61,692 bases of DNA from Inquilinus limosus (GTDB lineage: Bacteria > Pseudomonadota > Alphaproteobacteria > DSM-16000 > Inquilinaceae): the NCBI RefSeq assembly GCF_002195995.1, contig NZ_NHON01000035.1:1-61692 (forward strand). The letters are read 5' to 3'. Under the pieces are notes generated by a model, which saw only the letters and a list, made by a program, of their open reading frames with translations, ran no database searches and was not told the DNA's origin. Below, in pieces: positions 25,027 to 35,845 of this stretch (the stretch's first letter is position 1; every line of letters starts with the position of its first letter). Position numbers and translations under genes: made by a program.

Positions 25027-25290
25027 TCACGCGTCCTGCGAAGCGTCCAGCCCGGCGCGGCGGCGGTAGAGGTCCAGCACCCTGTCGCGGCCGTCCGGAC
25101 CCAGAAGCTCCAACGCCGCCAGTGGGTGGCGCTGCGCCTCCGGCAGCAGGTCGAGGCGGTTCAGCAGCAGCGCCACCGCGCAGGCGTCGCGCGGCGACAG
25201 CAGGCGGATGTTGTCGGGATCCGAACGCGCCAGCCCGACCAGCCGGGCGAGATGGGCCACATCGTCGTCAACAGTGCTTGGCATGAACAT
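25027..25290 (-). CDS. Small hypothetical protein
   Basis: An 87-residue soluble, Leu/Asp/Arg-rich protein; its core reads LARLVGLARSDPDNIRLL, then SPRDACAVALLLNRLDLLP. It looks helical. ATG 25284 is an alternative start. It converges on the binding-protein gene with a six-base gap and is divergent from the amino-acid permease. No family recognised; codon bias supports coding. Confidence 0.55.
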   Translation of the reverse strand: MFMPSTVDDDVAHLARLVGLARSDPDNIRLLSPRDACAVALLLNRLDLLPEAQRHPLAALELLGPDGRDRVLDLYRRRAGLDASQDA

Positions 25291-25429
25291 CTCCCTGGAT
25301 CTCGGCCGGAAATCCTACAGACGGCGTCGCATACAGGCCAGAACGCCTCATTCCCGACAAAATCGCGTGTGCGGCCGGCGAAATCAGGCTAGGAGGGCGG
25401 GCATCGGATCCACAACAAGAAGATCAACC

Positions 25430-26800
25430 ATGGCCGAAGCACCGGAGGGCGGGCTCCACCAGGGCCTGCAGCAGCGCCATCTCAGCATGATCGCGATCGG
25501 CGGCGTCATCGGCGCCGGGCTGTTCGTCGGCTCCAGCTCCATCATCGGCACGGTCGGCCCCGGCGCCTTCCTGACCTATGCGGTCACCGGCGTGCTGATC
25601 ATCATGGTGATGCGCATGCTGGGCGAGATGGCGGCGGCCAACCCCTCCACCGGCTCCTTCTCCGACTATGCAAGGCTGGCGCTGGGCGACTGGGCCGGCT
25701 TCACCGTGGCCTGGCTGTACTGGTACTTCTGGGTGATCGTGGTCGGGTTCGAAGCGGTGGCCGGCGCCGGCCTCTTGCAGAAATGGCTGCCGGACGTGCC
25801 GCTGTGGGCGGCGTCGCTGGGCCTGCTGCTGCTGATGACCGCGACCAACCTCTACTCCGTCCGCTCCTTCGGCGAGTTCGAGTACTGGTTCGCCGGCATC
25901 AAGGTGGCGACCATCGTCGTGTTCCTGCTGCTCGGCTGCGCCTATGTCTTCGGGCTGTGGCCCGGCCACGCCATGGACTTCTCGAACCTGACGCCCGCCG
26001 CCGGCTTCCTGCCGAACGGGGTCGGGGCGATCTTCTCCGGCATCGTCGTCGTGGTGTTCTCGATGGTCGGGGCGGAGATCGCCACCATCGCCGCGGCCGA
26101 GGCCAAGGACCCGGAGCGCGCGGTGGTGAAGGCAACCCGCTCGGTCGTGGTGCGGATCCTGATCTTCTACATCGGCTCGGTGTTCCTGCTGACCGTGATC
26201 CTGCCCTGGGACGGCCTGGCGCCGAAGCAGTCGCCCTTCGTCGTCGCCTTCGAGCGGATGGGCATCGCCTGGGCCGCCGACCTGATGAACGCGGTGGTGC
26301 TGACCGCGGTGCTGTCCTGCCTGAACTCCGGCCTCTACACCGCGTCGCGCATGCTGTTCGTGCTGGCGGGCCGGCGCGAGGCCCCGGGCGGCCTGACCCG
26401 CACCACCCGGAGCGGCGTGCCGGCGCGGGCGATCCTGGCCTCGACCCTGATCGGCTATCTCTCCGTCGTCGCCGCCTATGTCTCGCCGGACACGGTGTTC
26501 CTGTTCCTCCTGAACTCCTCCGGCGCGGTCATCCTGTTCGTCTATCTGATGATCGCCGTGTCGCAGCTGGTGCTGCGCCCGCGCACGCCGCCGGAGCGGC
26601 TGCGGGTGAAGATGTGGCTGTATCCGGTGCTCACCCTCCTCACCATCGCCGGCATGGTGGCAGTGCTGGTGGCGATGGGCTTCCAGGACGACACCCGGTC
26701 GCAGATCCTCCTCAGCCTGGCCTCGGCCGCGGTGGTCGTGGTCGCCTGGGGACTGCGGCGGGCCGTGTTCGGCCGGAGCGTCGCGGCGGCTGCGGAGTAG
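25430..26800 (+). CDS. Amino-acid permease, APC superfamily (AAT type)
   Basis: A 456-residue transporter with about twelve membrane helices. The AAT-family signature at the N-terminus is HLSMIAIGGVIGAGLFVGSS, with GEMAAANPSTGSFSDYAR following; helix 6 has VFSMVGAEIATIAAAEAKDP. Close families import GABA, proline, asparagine or aromatic amino acids by proton symport; specificity cannot be read here. The start is ATG 25430; longer in-frame sequence upstream lacks a signal or conserved block. It ends before a large palindromic repeat. Confidence 0.92.
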   Translation: MAEAPEGGLHQGLQQRHLSMIAIGGVIGAGLFVGSSSIIGTVGPGAFLTYAVTGVLIIMVMRMLGEMAAANPSTGSFSDYARLALGDWAGFTVAWLYWYFWVIVVGFEAVAGAGLLQKWLPDVPLWAASLGLLLLMTATNLYSVRSFGEFEYWFAGIKVATIVVFLLLGCAYVFGLWPGHAMDFSNLTPAAGFLPNGVGAIFSGIVVVVFSMVGAEIATIAAAEAKDPERAVVKATRSVVVRILIFYIGSVFLLTVILPWDGLAPKQSPFVVAFERMGIAWAADLMNAVVLTAVLSCLNSGLYTASRMLFVLAGRREAPGGLTRTTRSGVPARAILASTLIGYLSVVAAYVSPDTVFLFLLNSSGAVILFVYLMIAVSQLVLRPRTPPERLRVKMWLYPVLTLLTIAGMVAVLVAMGFQDDTRSQILLSLASAAVVVVAWGLRRAVFGRSVAAAAE

Positions 26801-26860
26801 TTGCCGGGCGCGCGTTGCCTCTCCCGCTTGCGAGACCTTTTCACAACGCCCACCCCTCAC

Positions 26861-26948
26861 CGTCATTGCGAGGAGGCGAAGCCGACGAAGCAATCCAGGG
26901 GCCGGTGCGCACCGGCCCCTGGATTGCTTCGCTACGCTCGCAATGACG
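26861..26948. repeat. Palindromic intergenic repeat (CGTCATTGCGAG type)
   Basis: An 88-base near-perfect palindrome: CGTCATTGCGAG at one end, CTCGCAATGACG at the other, with GAAGCAATCCAGGGGCCGG and its complement meeting at a GTGCGCAC centre. This is a dispersed intergenic repeat type familiar from many alphaproteobacteria. It sits between the permease and the ilvC terminator and could also end the permease transcript. Confidence 0.8.
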
Positions 26949-27026
26949 GTGTTTGAATTCCGAAAGGCTCTCGCTTGCTGGAGAGGCAACGCGAAAGTCC
27001 GGGCTTCACCCTTGCCAGCCCGCCAA

Positions 27027-27054
27027 CGAAAAAGGGCCCCTCGCGGGGCCCTTT
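27027..27054 (-). terminator. Rho-independent terminator of ilvC
   Basis: On the minus strand AAAGGGCCCC-GCGA-GGGGCCC is followed by TTTTTCG. It is a strong GC stem 23 bases after the ilvC stop. Confidence 0.85.
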
Positions 27055-27076
27055 CCCAGTCCGGAGACGGTCCGGC

Positions 27077-28108
<1,032 letters not shown>

Positions 28109-28188
28109 TCACACGGGGCCGGGCGGCCCGGCCTTTCTCAACGATGACGGGAACCGCCGGCTGCTGGCAACCGACAGCTTCAGGGGAG

Positions 28189-28716
28189 TTACTCGGCGCT
28201 CAGGAGCCCTTCGGGCCCCCGGGCGATGGCGACGACGCCGGTCCGGCTGACATCGACGAGCCCGAGCGGGATCATCAGCTGGATGAAGGCGTCGATCTTC
28301 TGGGACGAGCCGGTGACCTCGAACACGAAGCTCTCGGTCGTCGAATCCACGGCGCGGGCCCTGAACACGTCGGCGATGCGCAGGCTCTCGATGCGCTTGT
28401 CGCCGGCGCCGCGGACCTTGACCAAAGCGAGCTCGCGCTCCACCGCCGGCCCGTCCAGCGTCAGGTCGTGCACGCTGTGCACCAGCACCAGCCGGTCCAG
28501 CTGCGCCTTGATCTGCTCGATGATCATCGGCGTGCCGGAGGTGACGACGGTGATGCGGGACAGGTCCCGCGCCGCGTCGACCTCGGCCACGGTCAGGCTC
28601 TCGATGTTGTAGCCGCGGCCGGAGAACAGGCCGATGACGCGGGCGAGAGCGCCCGGCTCGTTGTCCACCAGCACGGCGATGGTATGGGTTTCGATCTGGG
28701 TCTGCGGGGGGGTCAT
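28189..28716 (-). CDS. ilvN: Acetolactate synthase regulatory (small) subunit
   Basis: A 175-residue regulatory subunit with an N-terminal ACT domain (HTIAVLVDNEPGALARVIGL, then FSGRGYNIESLTVAEV) and a C-terminal ALS_ss domain. It binds valine and controls the large subunit encoded upstream. It lies 87 bases after ilvB and 92 bases before ilvC on the same strand, consistent with one transcript. Confidence 0.96.
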   Translation of the reverse strand: MTPPQTQIETHTIAVLVDNEPGALARVIGLFSGRGYNIESLTVAEVDAARDLSRITVVTSGTPMIIEQIKAQLDRLVLVHSVHDLTLDGPAVERELALVKVRGAGDKRIESLRIADVFRARAVDSTTESFVFEVTGSSQKIDAFIQLMIPLGLVDVSRTGVVAIARGPEGLLSAE

Positions 28717-28803
28717 GGTCGATCCAGTGAGGTCACGAGACGAGGGTCGCGGCCATCCCCCATTTCCGGGGGGACGGCCGCGGCGAGCGGCGTCGTCCGC
28801 GCC

Positions 28804-30576
28804 TTATACGAGCACCATCCCCTCCTCCGAGGTCGGCTTGGCGGCCTGGTCGGCCGGGCCCAGCAGGATCTCGTTATGGGCCGCGCCGCCCGGGATCATC
28901 GGGAAGCAGTTCTCCATCTTGGAGACCTGCATGTCGACCACCACCGGCCCCTTGATCCGCAGCATCTCGCGGATCACATCGTCGGCCTCGCCCATGTTGG
29001 TGGCCCGCAGCCCGGTCAGGCCAAAGGCCTCGGCCAGCTTGACGAAGTCCGGCAGCGCCTCCGAATAGCTCTCGGAGTAGCGCTCGCCATGCAGCAGCTC
29101 CTGCCACTGCCGCACCATGCCCATCCAGAAATTGTTGACGATGAAGATCTTCACCGGCAGCCGGTACTGGGCGATGGTCGACAGCTCCTGGATGTTCATC
29201 AGCGTCGACGCCTCGCCGCCGACATCGATCACCAGGGCGTCCGGATGGGCGATCTGCACCCCGACCGCGGCCGGCAGGCCGTAGCCCATGGTGCCGAGCC
29301 CGCCCGAGGTCATCCAGCGGTTCGGCTTCTGGAACGGGATCAGCTGCGCCGCCCACATCTGGTGCTGGCCGACCTCGGTGGTGATGTAGACGTCGTCACG
29401 GTCGGCGGTCAACTCGGCCAAGCGCTTGATCGCGTATTGCGGCTTGATGATCGCGTCATGCGACTTGTCCTGGCTGAACTGCAGGCAGTTGCGCGCCTGC
29501 CACTCCTTGATCTTGCCCCACCAGCCGGCGATCGCCTTCTCGCGGGACTTGTGGCCGCGCTGCTTCCACAGCTCGACCATCGCCCGGATCACGCGGCCGG
29601 CGTCACCGACGATCGGCAGGTCGACATGGACGTTCTTGTTGATCGAGGACGGGTCGATGTCGACATGGATCTTGGTCGACCCCGGCGAGAAGGCGCTGAT
29701 CTTGCCGGTGACGCGGTCGTCGAAGCGCGATCCCAGCGCCACCATCAGGTCGGCGCCGTGCATCGCCAGATTGGCCTCGTAGGTGCCGTGCATGCCGACC
29801 ATGCCCAGGAACCGCGGGTCCGAGGCCGGCAGGGCGCCGAGGCCCAGCAGGGTCGAGGTGCAGGGGAAGCCGGTCAGCTCGACCAGCTCGCGCAGCGCCG
29901 CCGACGCCTCCGGCCCGGCATTGATGATGCCGCCGCCGGTATAGAGGATCGGCCGCTCGGCCTTGGCCATCAGCTCGACCGCCCGCTCGATCAGCTCCGC
30001 GTCCGGCTCGGTCCGCGGCCGGTAGGTGCGGTGCTCGACATGCTCGGGCGGGGTGTAGACGCCGTCGGCGAACTGCACGTCCTTCGGCAGGTCGATCACC
30101 ACCGGGCCGGGCCGGCCGCTGCGGGCGACGTAGAACGCCTCGTGCACGATGCGGGCGACGTGGTTGGCGTCCTTCACCAGGTAGTTGTGCTTGGTGCAGG
30201 GCCGGGTGATGCCGGTGGTGTCGGCCTCCTGGAACGCGTCGTTGCCGATCAGATGGGTCGGCACCTGCCCGGTCAGGCAGACGATGGGAATCGAATCCAT
30301 CAGCGCGTCGGTCAGGCCGGTGACCGCGTTGGTCGCGCCGGGGCCGGAGGTTACGAGGACGACGCCGACCTTGCCGGTCGAGCGGGCATAGCCTTCCGCT
30401 GCGTGCACCGCCGCCTGTTCGTGCCGGACCAGGATGTGGCGGATCGCGTTCTGCTTGAAGATCGCGTCGTAGATCGGAAGGACAGCTCCGCCCGGATATC
30501 CGAAGATAACCTCTACGCCCTGGTCCCGAAGGGCACGCAGGACGATTTCGGCTCCGGTCAGCGTTTCTGTCGACAT
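28804..30576 (-). CDS. ilvB: Acetolactate synthase catalytic (large) subunit
   Basis: A 590-residue ThDP/FAD enzyme condensing pyruvate in branched-chain amino-acid synthesis. It has GYPGGAVLPIYDAI with the ThDP-activating glutamate in VRHEQAAVHAAEGYARS, and the C-terminal ThDP/Mg block GGLGTMGYGLPAAVG, then IDVGGEASTLMNIQE. The GEAS form replaces the usual GDGS, as is common in alphaproteobacterial enzymes. The start is MSTETL at 30576; a 14-residue upstream extension is possible but unlikely. The 91 bases back to miaA hold a GC hairpin (CGGCCC...GGGCCG), so attenuation is conceivable. Confidence 0.96.
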   Translation of the reverse strand: MSTETLTGAEIVLRALRDQGVEVIFGYPGGAVLPIYDAIFKQNAIRHILVRHEQAAVHAAEGYARSTGKVGVVLVTSGPGATNAVTGLTDALMDSIPIVCLTGQVPTHLIGNDAFQEADTTGITRPCTKHNYLVKDANHVARIVHEAFYVARSGRPGPVVIDLPKDVQFADGVYTPPEHVEHRTYRPRTEPDAELIERAVELMAKAERPILYTGGGIINAGPEASAALRELVELTGFPCTSTLLGLGALPASDPRFLGMVGMHGTYEANLAMHGADLMVALGSRFDDRVTGKISAFSPGSTKIHVDIDPSSINKNVHVDLPIVGDAGRVIRAMVELWKQRGHKSREKAIAGWWGKIKEWQARNCLQFSQDKSHDAIIKPQYAIKRLAELTADRDDVYITTEVGQHQMWAAQLIPFQKPNRWMTSGGLGTMGYGLPAAVGVQIAHPDALVIDVGGEASTLMNIQELSTIAQYRLPVKIFIVNNFWMGMVRQWQELLHGERYSESYSEALPDFVKLAEAFGLTGLRATNMGEADDVIREMLRIKGPVVVDMQVSKMENCFPMIPGGAAHNEILLGPADQAAKPTSEEGMVLV

Positions 30577-30667
30577 GGTAACCTCGGTTTGCGGCCCCCT
30601 CCGGGCCGCGACGTTCAACGTTGGGGATCAACGAGGGTCGGCAAGCTAGACGGCGGAATCCGACAGG

Positions 30668-31618
30668 TCAATCGGAATTGCGAAGAAAAGACAAAGTTTC
30701 AGCTGCAATTTTTTCCGAATATTGCGCGACGGCGACATGGCTGCGTTGCACCCTTGCGCCCGGGGCCGGGATCTGGTGGCGGAACCAGGTGGTCTGGCGC
30801 TTGGCCAGGTTGCGCGTCGCCTGCTGGGCCCGGGCGATCGCGGCCTCCAGCTCGATCTCGCCGCGCAGATGCGCCGCCAGCTCCGGCACCCCGACCGCCT
30901 TCATCGCCGGCAGGTCAGGGTCCAGGCCAAGCGCCAATAGCGCCCGCGCCTCCTCCAGCGCACCGGCGGCGATCATGGTGCGGAAGCGGCCGTCGCAGGC
31001 GGCGTAGAGGACGTCGCGCGGCGGCGCCAGCACGATCCAGTCGAACACCATGCCGGGCGGCGGGCCAGACCCGGCCTCGAGCTGCCAGTCGGCCAGCGAG
31101 CGGTTGGTGGCGACCATCACCTCCCAAGCCCGGATCATCCGCTGGCTGTCGCCGGGGGCCAGGCGCTGGGCCATCTTCGGGTCCCAGCGCATCAGCTCGG
31201 CATGGAACGCCTCGCCGCCCAGGGTCTCGTGCAGCTCGACCGTGGCGCGGCGGATCTCCTCCGGCACCGGCGGCACCGGGCTCAACCCCTCGGTCAGGGC
31301 GCGGAGATAGAGGCCGGTGCCGCCGACCACGATCGGGCGCCTGCCGGCCTTCCGCGCCAGGCCGATCTCGGCCAGCGCCATGTCGCACCAGGCGGCGGCG
31401 GAGCAGCGCGTGGAGGCCGGCAGCACGCCGTAGAGGCGATGCGGCGCCCGCGCCAGGTCGGCCGGGCCCGGCCGGGCGGTCAGGATCGACAGCTCGGCAT
31501 AGACCTGCATGCTGTCGGCGTTGATCACGACGCCGTCCAGCGCCCCGGCCAGGTCCAGCGCCAGCGCCGACTTGCCGCTGGCCGTCGGCCCGCCGACGAT
31601 GATGACGCTGTCGGTCAT
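30668..31618 (-). CDS. miaA: tRNA dimethylallyltransferase
   Basis: A 316-residue enzyme that prenylates A37 of tRNAs reading UNN codons. It has the P-loop GPTASGKS near the N-terminus, VINADSMQVY with the catalytic aspartate, and VVGGTGLYLRALTEGLSP. The C-terminal RNLAKRQTTWFRHQ block is diagnostic. The start is ATG 31618. It is on the same strand as ilvB, 91 bases upstream of it, and divergent from serB (87-base gap). Confidence 0.97.
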   Translation of the reverse strand: MTDSVIIVGGPTASGKSALALDLAGALDGVVINADSMQVYAELSILTARPGPADLARAPHRLYGVLPASTRCSAAAWCDMALAEIGLARKAGRRPIVVGGTGLYLRALTEGLSPVPPVPEEIRRATVELHETLGGEAFHAELMRWDPKMAQRLAPGDSQRMIRAWEVMVATNRSLADWQLEAGSGPPPGMVFDWIVLAPPRDVLYAACDGRFRTMIAAGALEEARALLALGLDPDLPAMKAVGVPELAAHLRGEIELEAAIARAQQATRNLAKRQTTWFRHQIPAPGARVQRSHVAVAQYSEKIAAETLSFLRNSD

Positions 31619-31705
31619 GCCCCTGCCCCGCCGCCTTTCGCGCATAGACAGGTACCGCCGCGCTGCGGCATAGACGGTCGCCTGTGCTGGGAGCTGCGCC
31701 GCGCC

Positions 31706-32605
31706 ATGGATCTCGTCCTCACCCTCACCACCGCCCCGGATCACCCGGCCCTCGACGACGCCCTGACCCGCCATGTGCGCAACGCGCTGGCGATCGCCGG
31801 CGGAACGCCGGGCGCGGTCGACTGGCTGGCGCCGGGCGTCGCCTGCGATATCGCATTCGCGGCAGCCGATGCCAAGGCGGCGCAGGCGGCGGCGCGGCTG
31901 TCCCTGGCCGGCCAGCCGGTCGATGCCAATGTCGTGCCGGCCCTGGGGCGCCGCAAGCGGCTGCTGGTGGCCGACATGGACGCCACCATCGTCGAGGCCG
32001 AGACGCTCGACGAGCTGGCCGCCCTGGCCGGCGTCGCCGACCGGGTGGTGCCGATCACCGAGCGGGCGATGCGCGGCGAGATCAATTTCCGCGAGGCGGT
32101 GGTCGAGCGCGTGGCCCTGCTGGAGGGCCAGCCCCGGTCGATCATCGACCGCGCCCTGGCCGATCTGCGCTACACCCCCGGCGGCCGCACCCTGGTGGCG
32201 ACGATGCGGGCGAACGGCGCCTATTGCGCCCTGGTCTCCGGCGGCTTCGACGCCTTCACCGGCCCGGTGGCCGCCGCGGTCGGCTTCGACCGGTCGGAGG
32301 GCAACCACCTGATCGAGGCCGAGGGCCGCCTGACCGGGCGGGTGCGCGAGCCGATCCTGGGCAAGGACGCCAAGCGCGCCCTGCTGATCGAGATGGCCGA
32401 GGCCCGCGGCATCGGCCTGGACGCGACGGTGACGGTCGGCGACGGCGCCAATGACATCCCGATGCTGCAGGCCGCCGGCCTGGGCGTCGGCTTCCGGGCC
32501 AAGCCTCTGGTGCGGGAATCGGTGCCGGTGTCGATCGCCCATGGCGACCTCACCGCCCTGCTCTACCTGCAGGGCTATCGCGCGGCGGAGTTCGTGGCGG
32601 CCTAG
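31706..32605 (+). CDS. serB: Phosphoserine phosphatase
   Basis: A 299-residue HAD-superfamily enzyme for the last step of serine synthesis. The catalytic loop is LLVADMDATIVEAETLDELA (nucleophile and acid-base aspartates), motif II is ALVSGGFDAF, and the metal-site block is TVGDGANDIPMLQAAGLGVG. The N-terminal ~85 residues form the SerB regulatory extension. ATG 31706 is the natural start. murJ follows after two bases. Confidence 0.95.
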   Translation: MDLVLTLTTAPDHPALDDALTRHVRNALAIAGGTPGAVDWLAPGVACDIAFAAADAKAAQAAARLSLAGQPVDANVVPALGRRKRLLVADMDATIVEAETLDELAALAGVADRVVPITERAMRGEINFREAVVERVALLEGQPRSIIDRALADLRYTPGGRTLVATMRANGAYCALVSGGFDAFTGPVAAAVGFDRSEGNHLIEAEGRLTGRVREPILGKDAKRALLIEMAEARGIGLDATVTVGDGANDIPMLQAAGLGVGFRAKPLVRESVPVSIAHGDLTALLYLQGYRAAEFVAA

Positions 32606-32607
32606 GC

Positions 32608-34146
32608 GTGTACCGCAAGATCGCCTCCGTCGGCGGGCTGACGCTCGCCAGCCGCGTGCTCGGCCTGGTGCGCGACCAGATCATCGCCGCGGTGCTGGGA
32701 GCCGGGCCGGTGGCCGACGCCTTCTTCCTGGCCAACCGGCTGCCGAACCACTTCCGGTCGCTGTTCGCCGAGGGCGCGTTCAACGTTGCCTTCCTGCCGA
32801 CCTTCACCACCACGCTGCAGCGCGAGGGCAAGGCCAGGGCGCTGCAGCTGGCCGAGCAGGTGCAGGCGATCCTGCTGGCTGTGCTGCTGGTGGTGCTGGT
32901 CGCGGCCCTGGCCGCCATGCCCTGGCTGATCTCGGTGATGGAGCCGGGCGGCGCCACGGCGGCGCAGACCGACCTGAAGGTCGAGCTGACCCGGATCACC
33001 TTCCCCTATCTGCTGTTCATGTCGCTGGTGTCGCTGCAGGGCGGCGTGCTGAACGGCCTCGGCCGGTTCGGCGCCGCCGCGGCCGCGCCGATCCTCCTGA
33101 ACCTGTTCATGATCGGCGCGGTGCTGGGGCTGACGCCGTTCCTGCCCACCGCCGGCCATGCCCTGGCCTGGGGCGTGTTCCTGTCCGGCATCGCCCAGTT
33201 CCTGTACCTGGAATGGGACATGCGGCGGGCCGGCGCCTCGCTGCGGCTGGTGTGGCCGGAGCTGTCGCCCGGGGTGCGCAAGTTCTTTCGGGCGCTGGGG
33301 CCGGCGACGCTGGGCGCCGGCATGGCCCAGATCAGCGTCTTCGCCGACACCATCATCGCCCAGGCGCTGCCGACCGGCGCCCAGTCCTACCTGAACTATG
33401 CCGACCGGCTGAACCAGCTGCCGCTGGGCGTCATCGGCCTCGCCGTCGGCACCGTGCTGCTGCCGGAGGTGACGCGCCGCCTGGCCGCCGACGACCATGA
33501 GGGCGCGCTGGCCAGCCAGAACCGGGCGATCGAGCTGACGCTGGCCCTGACCCTGCCCTTCGCCATCGCCTTCCTGGTGGCGGCGGAGCCGATCCTGGCG
33601 GCGATGTTCGAGCGCGGGCGGTTCACCGCCATCGACAGCCACCAGTCGGCCCTGACCCTGACCGCCTACGCCTTCGGCCTGCCCGCCGTGGTGCTGGTGC
33701 GCTGCCTGCTGCCCGGCTTCTATGCCCGCGGCGACACGGCGACGCCGGTCAAGATCGCGGTCGCCACCGTGGCGCTGAATGTCGGGCTGAAGATCGCGCT
33801 GATGGATTCGCTGTCCCAGGTCGGCCTGGCCGTCGGCACCTCGGCCGGGGTGTGGCTGAACATCATCCTGCTGGCCTGGGTGCTGCACCGGCGCGGCCAT
33901 TTCCAGCTCGACCCCGCGGCCCGGCGGCGGCTGCCGCGCATGGTCGTGGCCGGGCTGGTGATGGCGGCGGCGCTGTGGGGCCTGCTGGTGCTGGCAGCAC
34001 CGGGTCTCGCCGGCCGCTCCAACCTGCTGGCGATCGCCACCGCGCTGGCGGTGCTGGCCGTGGCCGGCCTGGTCTACCTCGCCGCCCTGTTCGGCCTCGG
34101 CGCCCTGCGGCGCGAGGATCTGCGGCGGCTGCGGCGACGGGGATAG
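32608..34146 (+). CDS. murJ: Lipid II flippase MurJ
   Basis: A 512-residue MVF/MATE-like protein with fourteen predicted helices that moves lipid II across the inner membrane for peptidoglycan synthesis. It has the family start LTLASRVLGLVRDQIIAAVL, GAFNVAFLPTF, LNYADRLNQLPLGVIGLAVG and FYARGDTATPVKIA. The start is GTG 32608, two bases after serB, so the two are cotranscribed. A bidirectional terminator follows. Confidence 0.96.
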   Translation: MYRKIASVGGLTLASRVLGLVRDQIIAAVLGAGPVADAFFLANRLPNHFRSLFAEGAFNVAFLPTFTTTLQREGKARALQLAEQVQAILLAVLLVVLVAALAAMPWLISVMEPGGATAAQTDLKVELTRITFPYLLFMSLVSLQGGVLNGLGRFGAAAAAPILLNLFMIGAVLGLTPFLPTAGHALAWGVFLSGIAQFLYLEWDMRRAGASLRLVWPELSPGVRKFFRALGPATLGAGMAQISVFADTIIAQALPTGAQSYLNYADRLNQLPLGVIGLAVGTVLLPEVTRRLAADDHEGALASQNRAIELTLALTLPFAIAFLVAAEPILAAMFERGRFTAIDSHQSALTLTAYAFGLPAVVLVRCLLPGFYARGDTATPVKIAVATVALNVGLKIALMDSLSQVGLAVGTSAGVWLNIILLAWVLHRRGHFQLDPAARRRLPRMVVAGLVMAAALWGLLVLAAPGLAGRSNLLAIATALAVLAVAGLVYLAALFGLGALRREDLRRLRRRG

Positions 34147-34230
34147 GCGGCGGGCCGAGTTCAGATCATATCGGGCCATGCCGATCCGGCGGCACCAAGA
34201 AACCTGATCTCAATAGCCTGCCGGCCAAAG

Positions 34231-34262
34231 AAAAAGGCGCCGTCCACCGACGGCGCCTTCTT
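34231..34262. terminator. Bidirectional terminator between murJ and degP
   Basis: AAGGCGCCGTC-CACC-GACGGCGCCTT is a perfect 11-base stem. It is flanked by A-rich sequence on one side (giving TTTTTCTTT on the minus strand) and CTTCTT on the other. It is strong for degP and moderate for murJ. Confidence 0.85.
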
Positions 34263-34282
34263 CATCGGAATACCAGTCCGCC

Positions 34283-35827
34283 TCAGCCCGGCCCGACCGG
34301 CAGGGCGATGAAGCGCAGGTCGCCGCCGCTCTCGACCAGCAGCAGCACGGACTTCCGGCCGCCGTCGCGGGCCTCGGTCACCTTCTTGGCGACGTCGCCG
34401 GGGTTCGCCACCTCGGCCTGGCCGACCTCGACGATCACGTCGCCGGCCTTCAGCCCCTTCTCGGCGGCCTGCGACCCGCTGGTAACGGCGGTGACCACGA
34501 CGCCCTTCTGGTCGTCGGCCAGCGAGTACTGCTTCTTCAGCGCGTCGGTCAGCGCCGACAGCGTCACGCCGAGGGCGTCGAGCTCCTGCGGCTTGGTGGC
34601 GTCGGGCTTGCTGTCCGGCGTGTCGGAGGCCAGCAGGCCGGACTGCTCGGCGGCTTCGAGCTCGCCCAGCGTCACCGGCAGGTCCTTGCGCGCGCCCTTG
34701 CGCCAGACCGTGACCGAGACCTGCTTGTCGACCGGCGTGTCGGCGACCACGCGCGGCAGGCGCCGGCTCTCGGTGATCGGCTTGCCGTCGAACTGCAGGA
34801 TGACGTCGCCGGTCTCGATCCCGGCCTTGGCGCCCGGGCCGCCATCGGTGACCCCGGCCACCAGCGCGCCTTCCGGCTTCTCGAGCCCCAGGCTCTCGGC
34901 GATCTCCGGCGTCACCGACTGGATCCGGACGCCGAGCCAGCCGCGCTTGGTGCGCCCGAACTCGATGATCTGGTCGACCACGCCGCGGGCCAGGGCCGAC
35001 GGGATGGCGAAGCCGATGCCGACCGACCCGCCCGAGGGCGAGTAGATGGCGGTGTTGATGCCGATCACCCGTCCGTCCATGTTGAACATCGGGCCGCCCG
35101 AATTGCCGCGGTTGATGGCGGCGTCGGTCTGCAGGAAGTCGTCATACGGGCCGGCGTTGATCTCACGCGACCGCGCCGAGATGATGCCGGCCGTGACCGT
35201 GCCGCCGAGGCCGAACGGGTTGCCGATCGCCAGCACCCAGTCGCCGACCCGCATCCCGTCGCTGTCGCCGAACTCGACGAAGGGCAGCTTCTTGTCGGTC
35301 TCGACCTTCAGCACCGCCAGGTCGGTCTTGTCGTCGCGGCCGATCAGCTTGGCCTCGAGGCTGGTGTTGTCGTGCAGGACGACCGTGATCTCCTCGGCGC
35401 CCTCGATCACATGGTAGTTGGTGACGATGTAGCCATTGTCCCGGACGATGAAGCCGGAGCCCAGCGCCGTGGCGTTGTGCGGCCGCGGCCGGTCACCCTG
35501 GCCCTGGCCGCGCCGGTTGAAGAAGTCGCGGAAGAACTCGTCGAACGGCGATCCCGGCGGGAATTGCGGCATCTCCGGCAGGTCCTGGCCGTCCTGGACC
35601 TTCTGGGTGGTCGAGATGTTGACCACCGCTGGCACCAGCCTCTCGGCCAGGTCGGCGAAGCTGTCGGGCGCCGGCGCGGCGCGGGCCACCCCTGACGCCA
35701 GGACGGCGGCCATCAGCATGGCCGTCATGACCAGCACCGTCGTGGCCCAGCGCAGCAGGGCAGTCTCTCCCACGGCGCGGGCGACGGCGACGGGGCCGGT
35801 CGGGCGGCGGGCAATCGGTCTGGTCAC
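34283..35827 (-). CDS. degP: Periplasmic serine protease DegP/HtrA (Do family)
   Basis: A 514-residue Do-like protease/chaperone. The N-terminal hydrophobic segment (TTVLVMTAMLMAAVLASGV) acts as signal or anchor. The triad is in NYHVIEGAEE (His), DKTDLAVLKV (Asp) and NRGNSGGPMFN (Ser). Two PDZ domains follow (RGWLGVRIQSVTPEIAESLG and KGVVVTAVTSGSQAAEKGLK). GTG 35827 has GGGAGAG upstream; a longer frame exists but lacks a ribosome site. It follows hflK-hflC on the same strand, the usual alphaproteobacterial arrangement. Confidence 0.95.
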   Translation of the reverse strand: MTRPIARRPTGPVAVARAVGETALLRWATTVLVMTAMLMAAVLASGVARAAPAPDSFADLAERLVPAVVNISTTQKVQDGQDLPEMPQFPPGSPFDEFFRDFFNRRGQGQGDRPRPHNATALGSGFIVRDNGYIVTNYHVIEGAEEITVVLHDNTSLEAKLIGRDDKTDLAVLKVETDKKLPFVEFGDSDGMRVGDWVLAIGNPFGLGGTVTAGIISARSREINAGPYDDFLQTDAAINRGNSGGPMFNMDGRVIGINTAIYSPSGGSVGIGFAIPSALARGVVDQIIEFGRTKRGWLGVRIQSVTPEIAESLGLEKPEGALVAGVTDGGPGAKAGIETGDVILQFDGKPITESRRLPRVVADTPVDKQVSVTVWRKGARKDLPVTLGELEAAEQSGLLASDTPDSKPDATKPQELDALGVTLSALTDALKKQYSLADDQKGVVVTAVTSGSQAAEKGLKAGDVIVEVGQAEVANPGDVAKKVTEARDGGRKSVLLLVESGGDLRFIALPVGPG

Positions 35828-35845
35828 GAACGCTCTCCCTCGCTC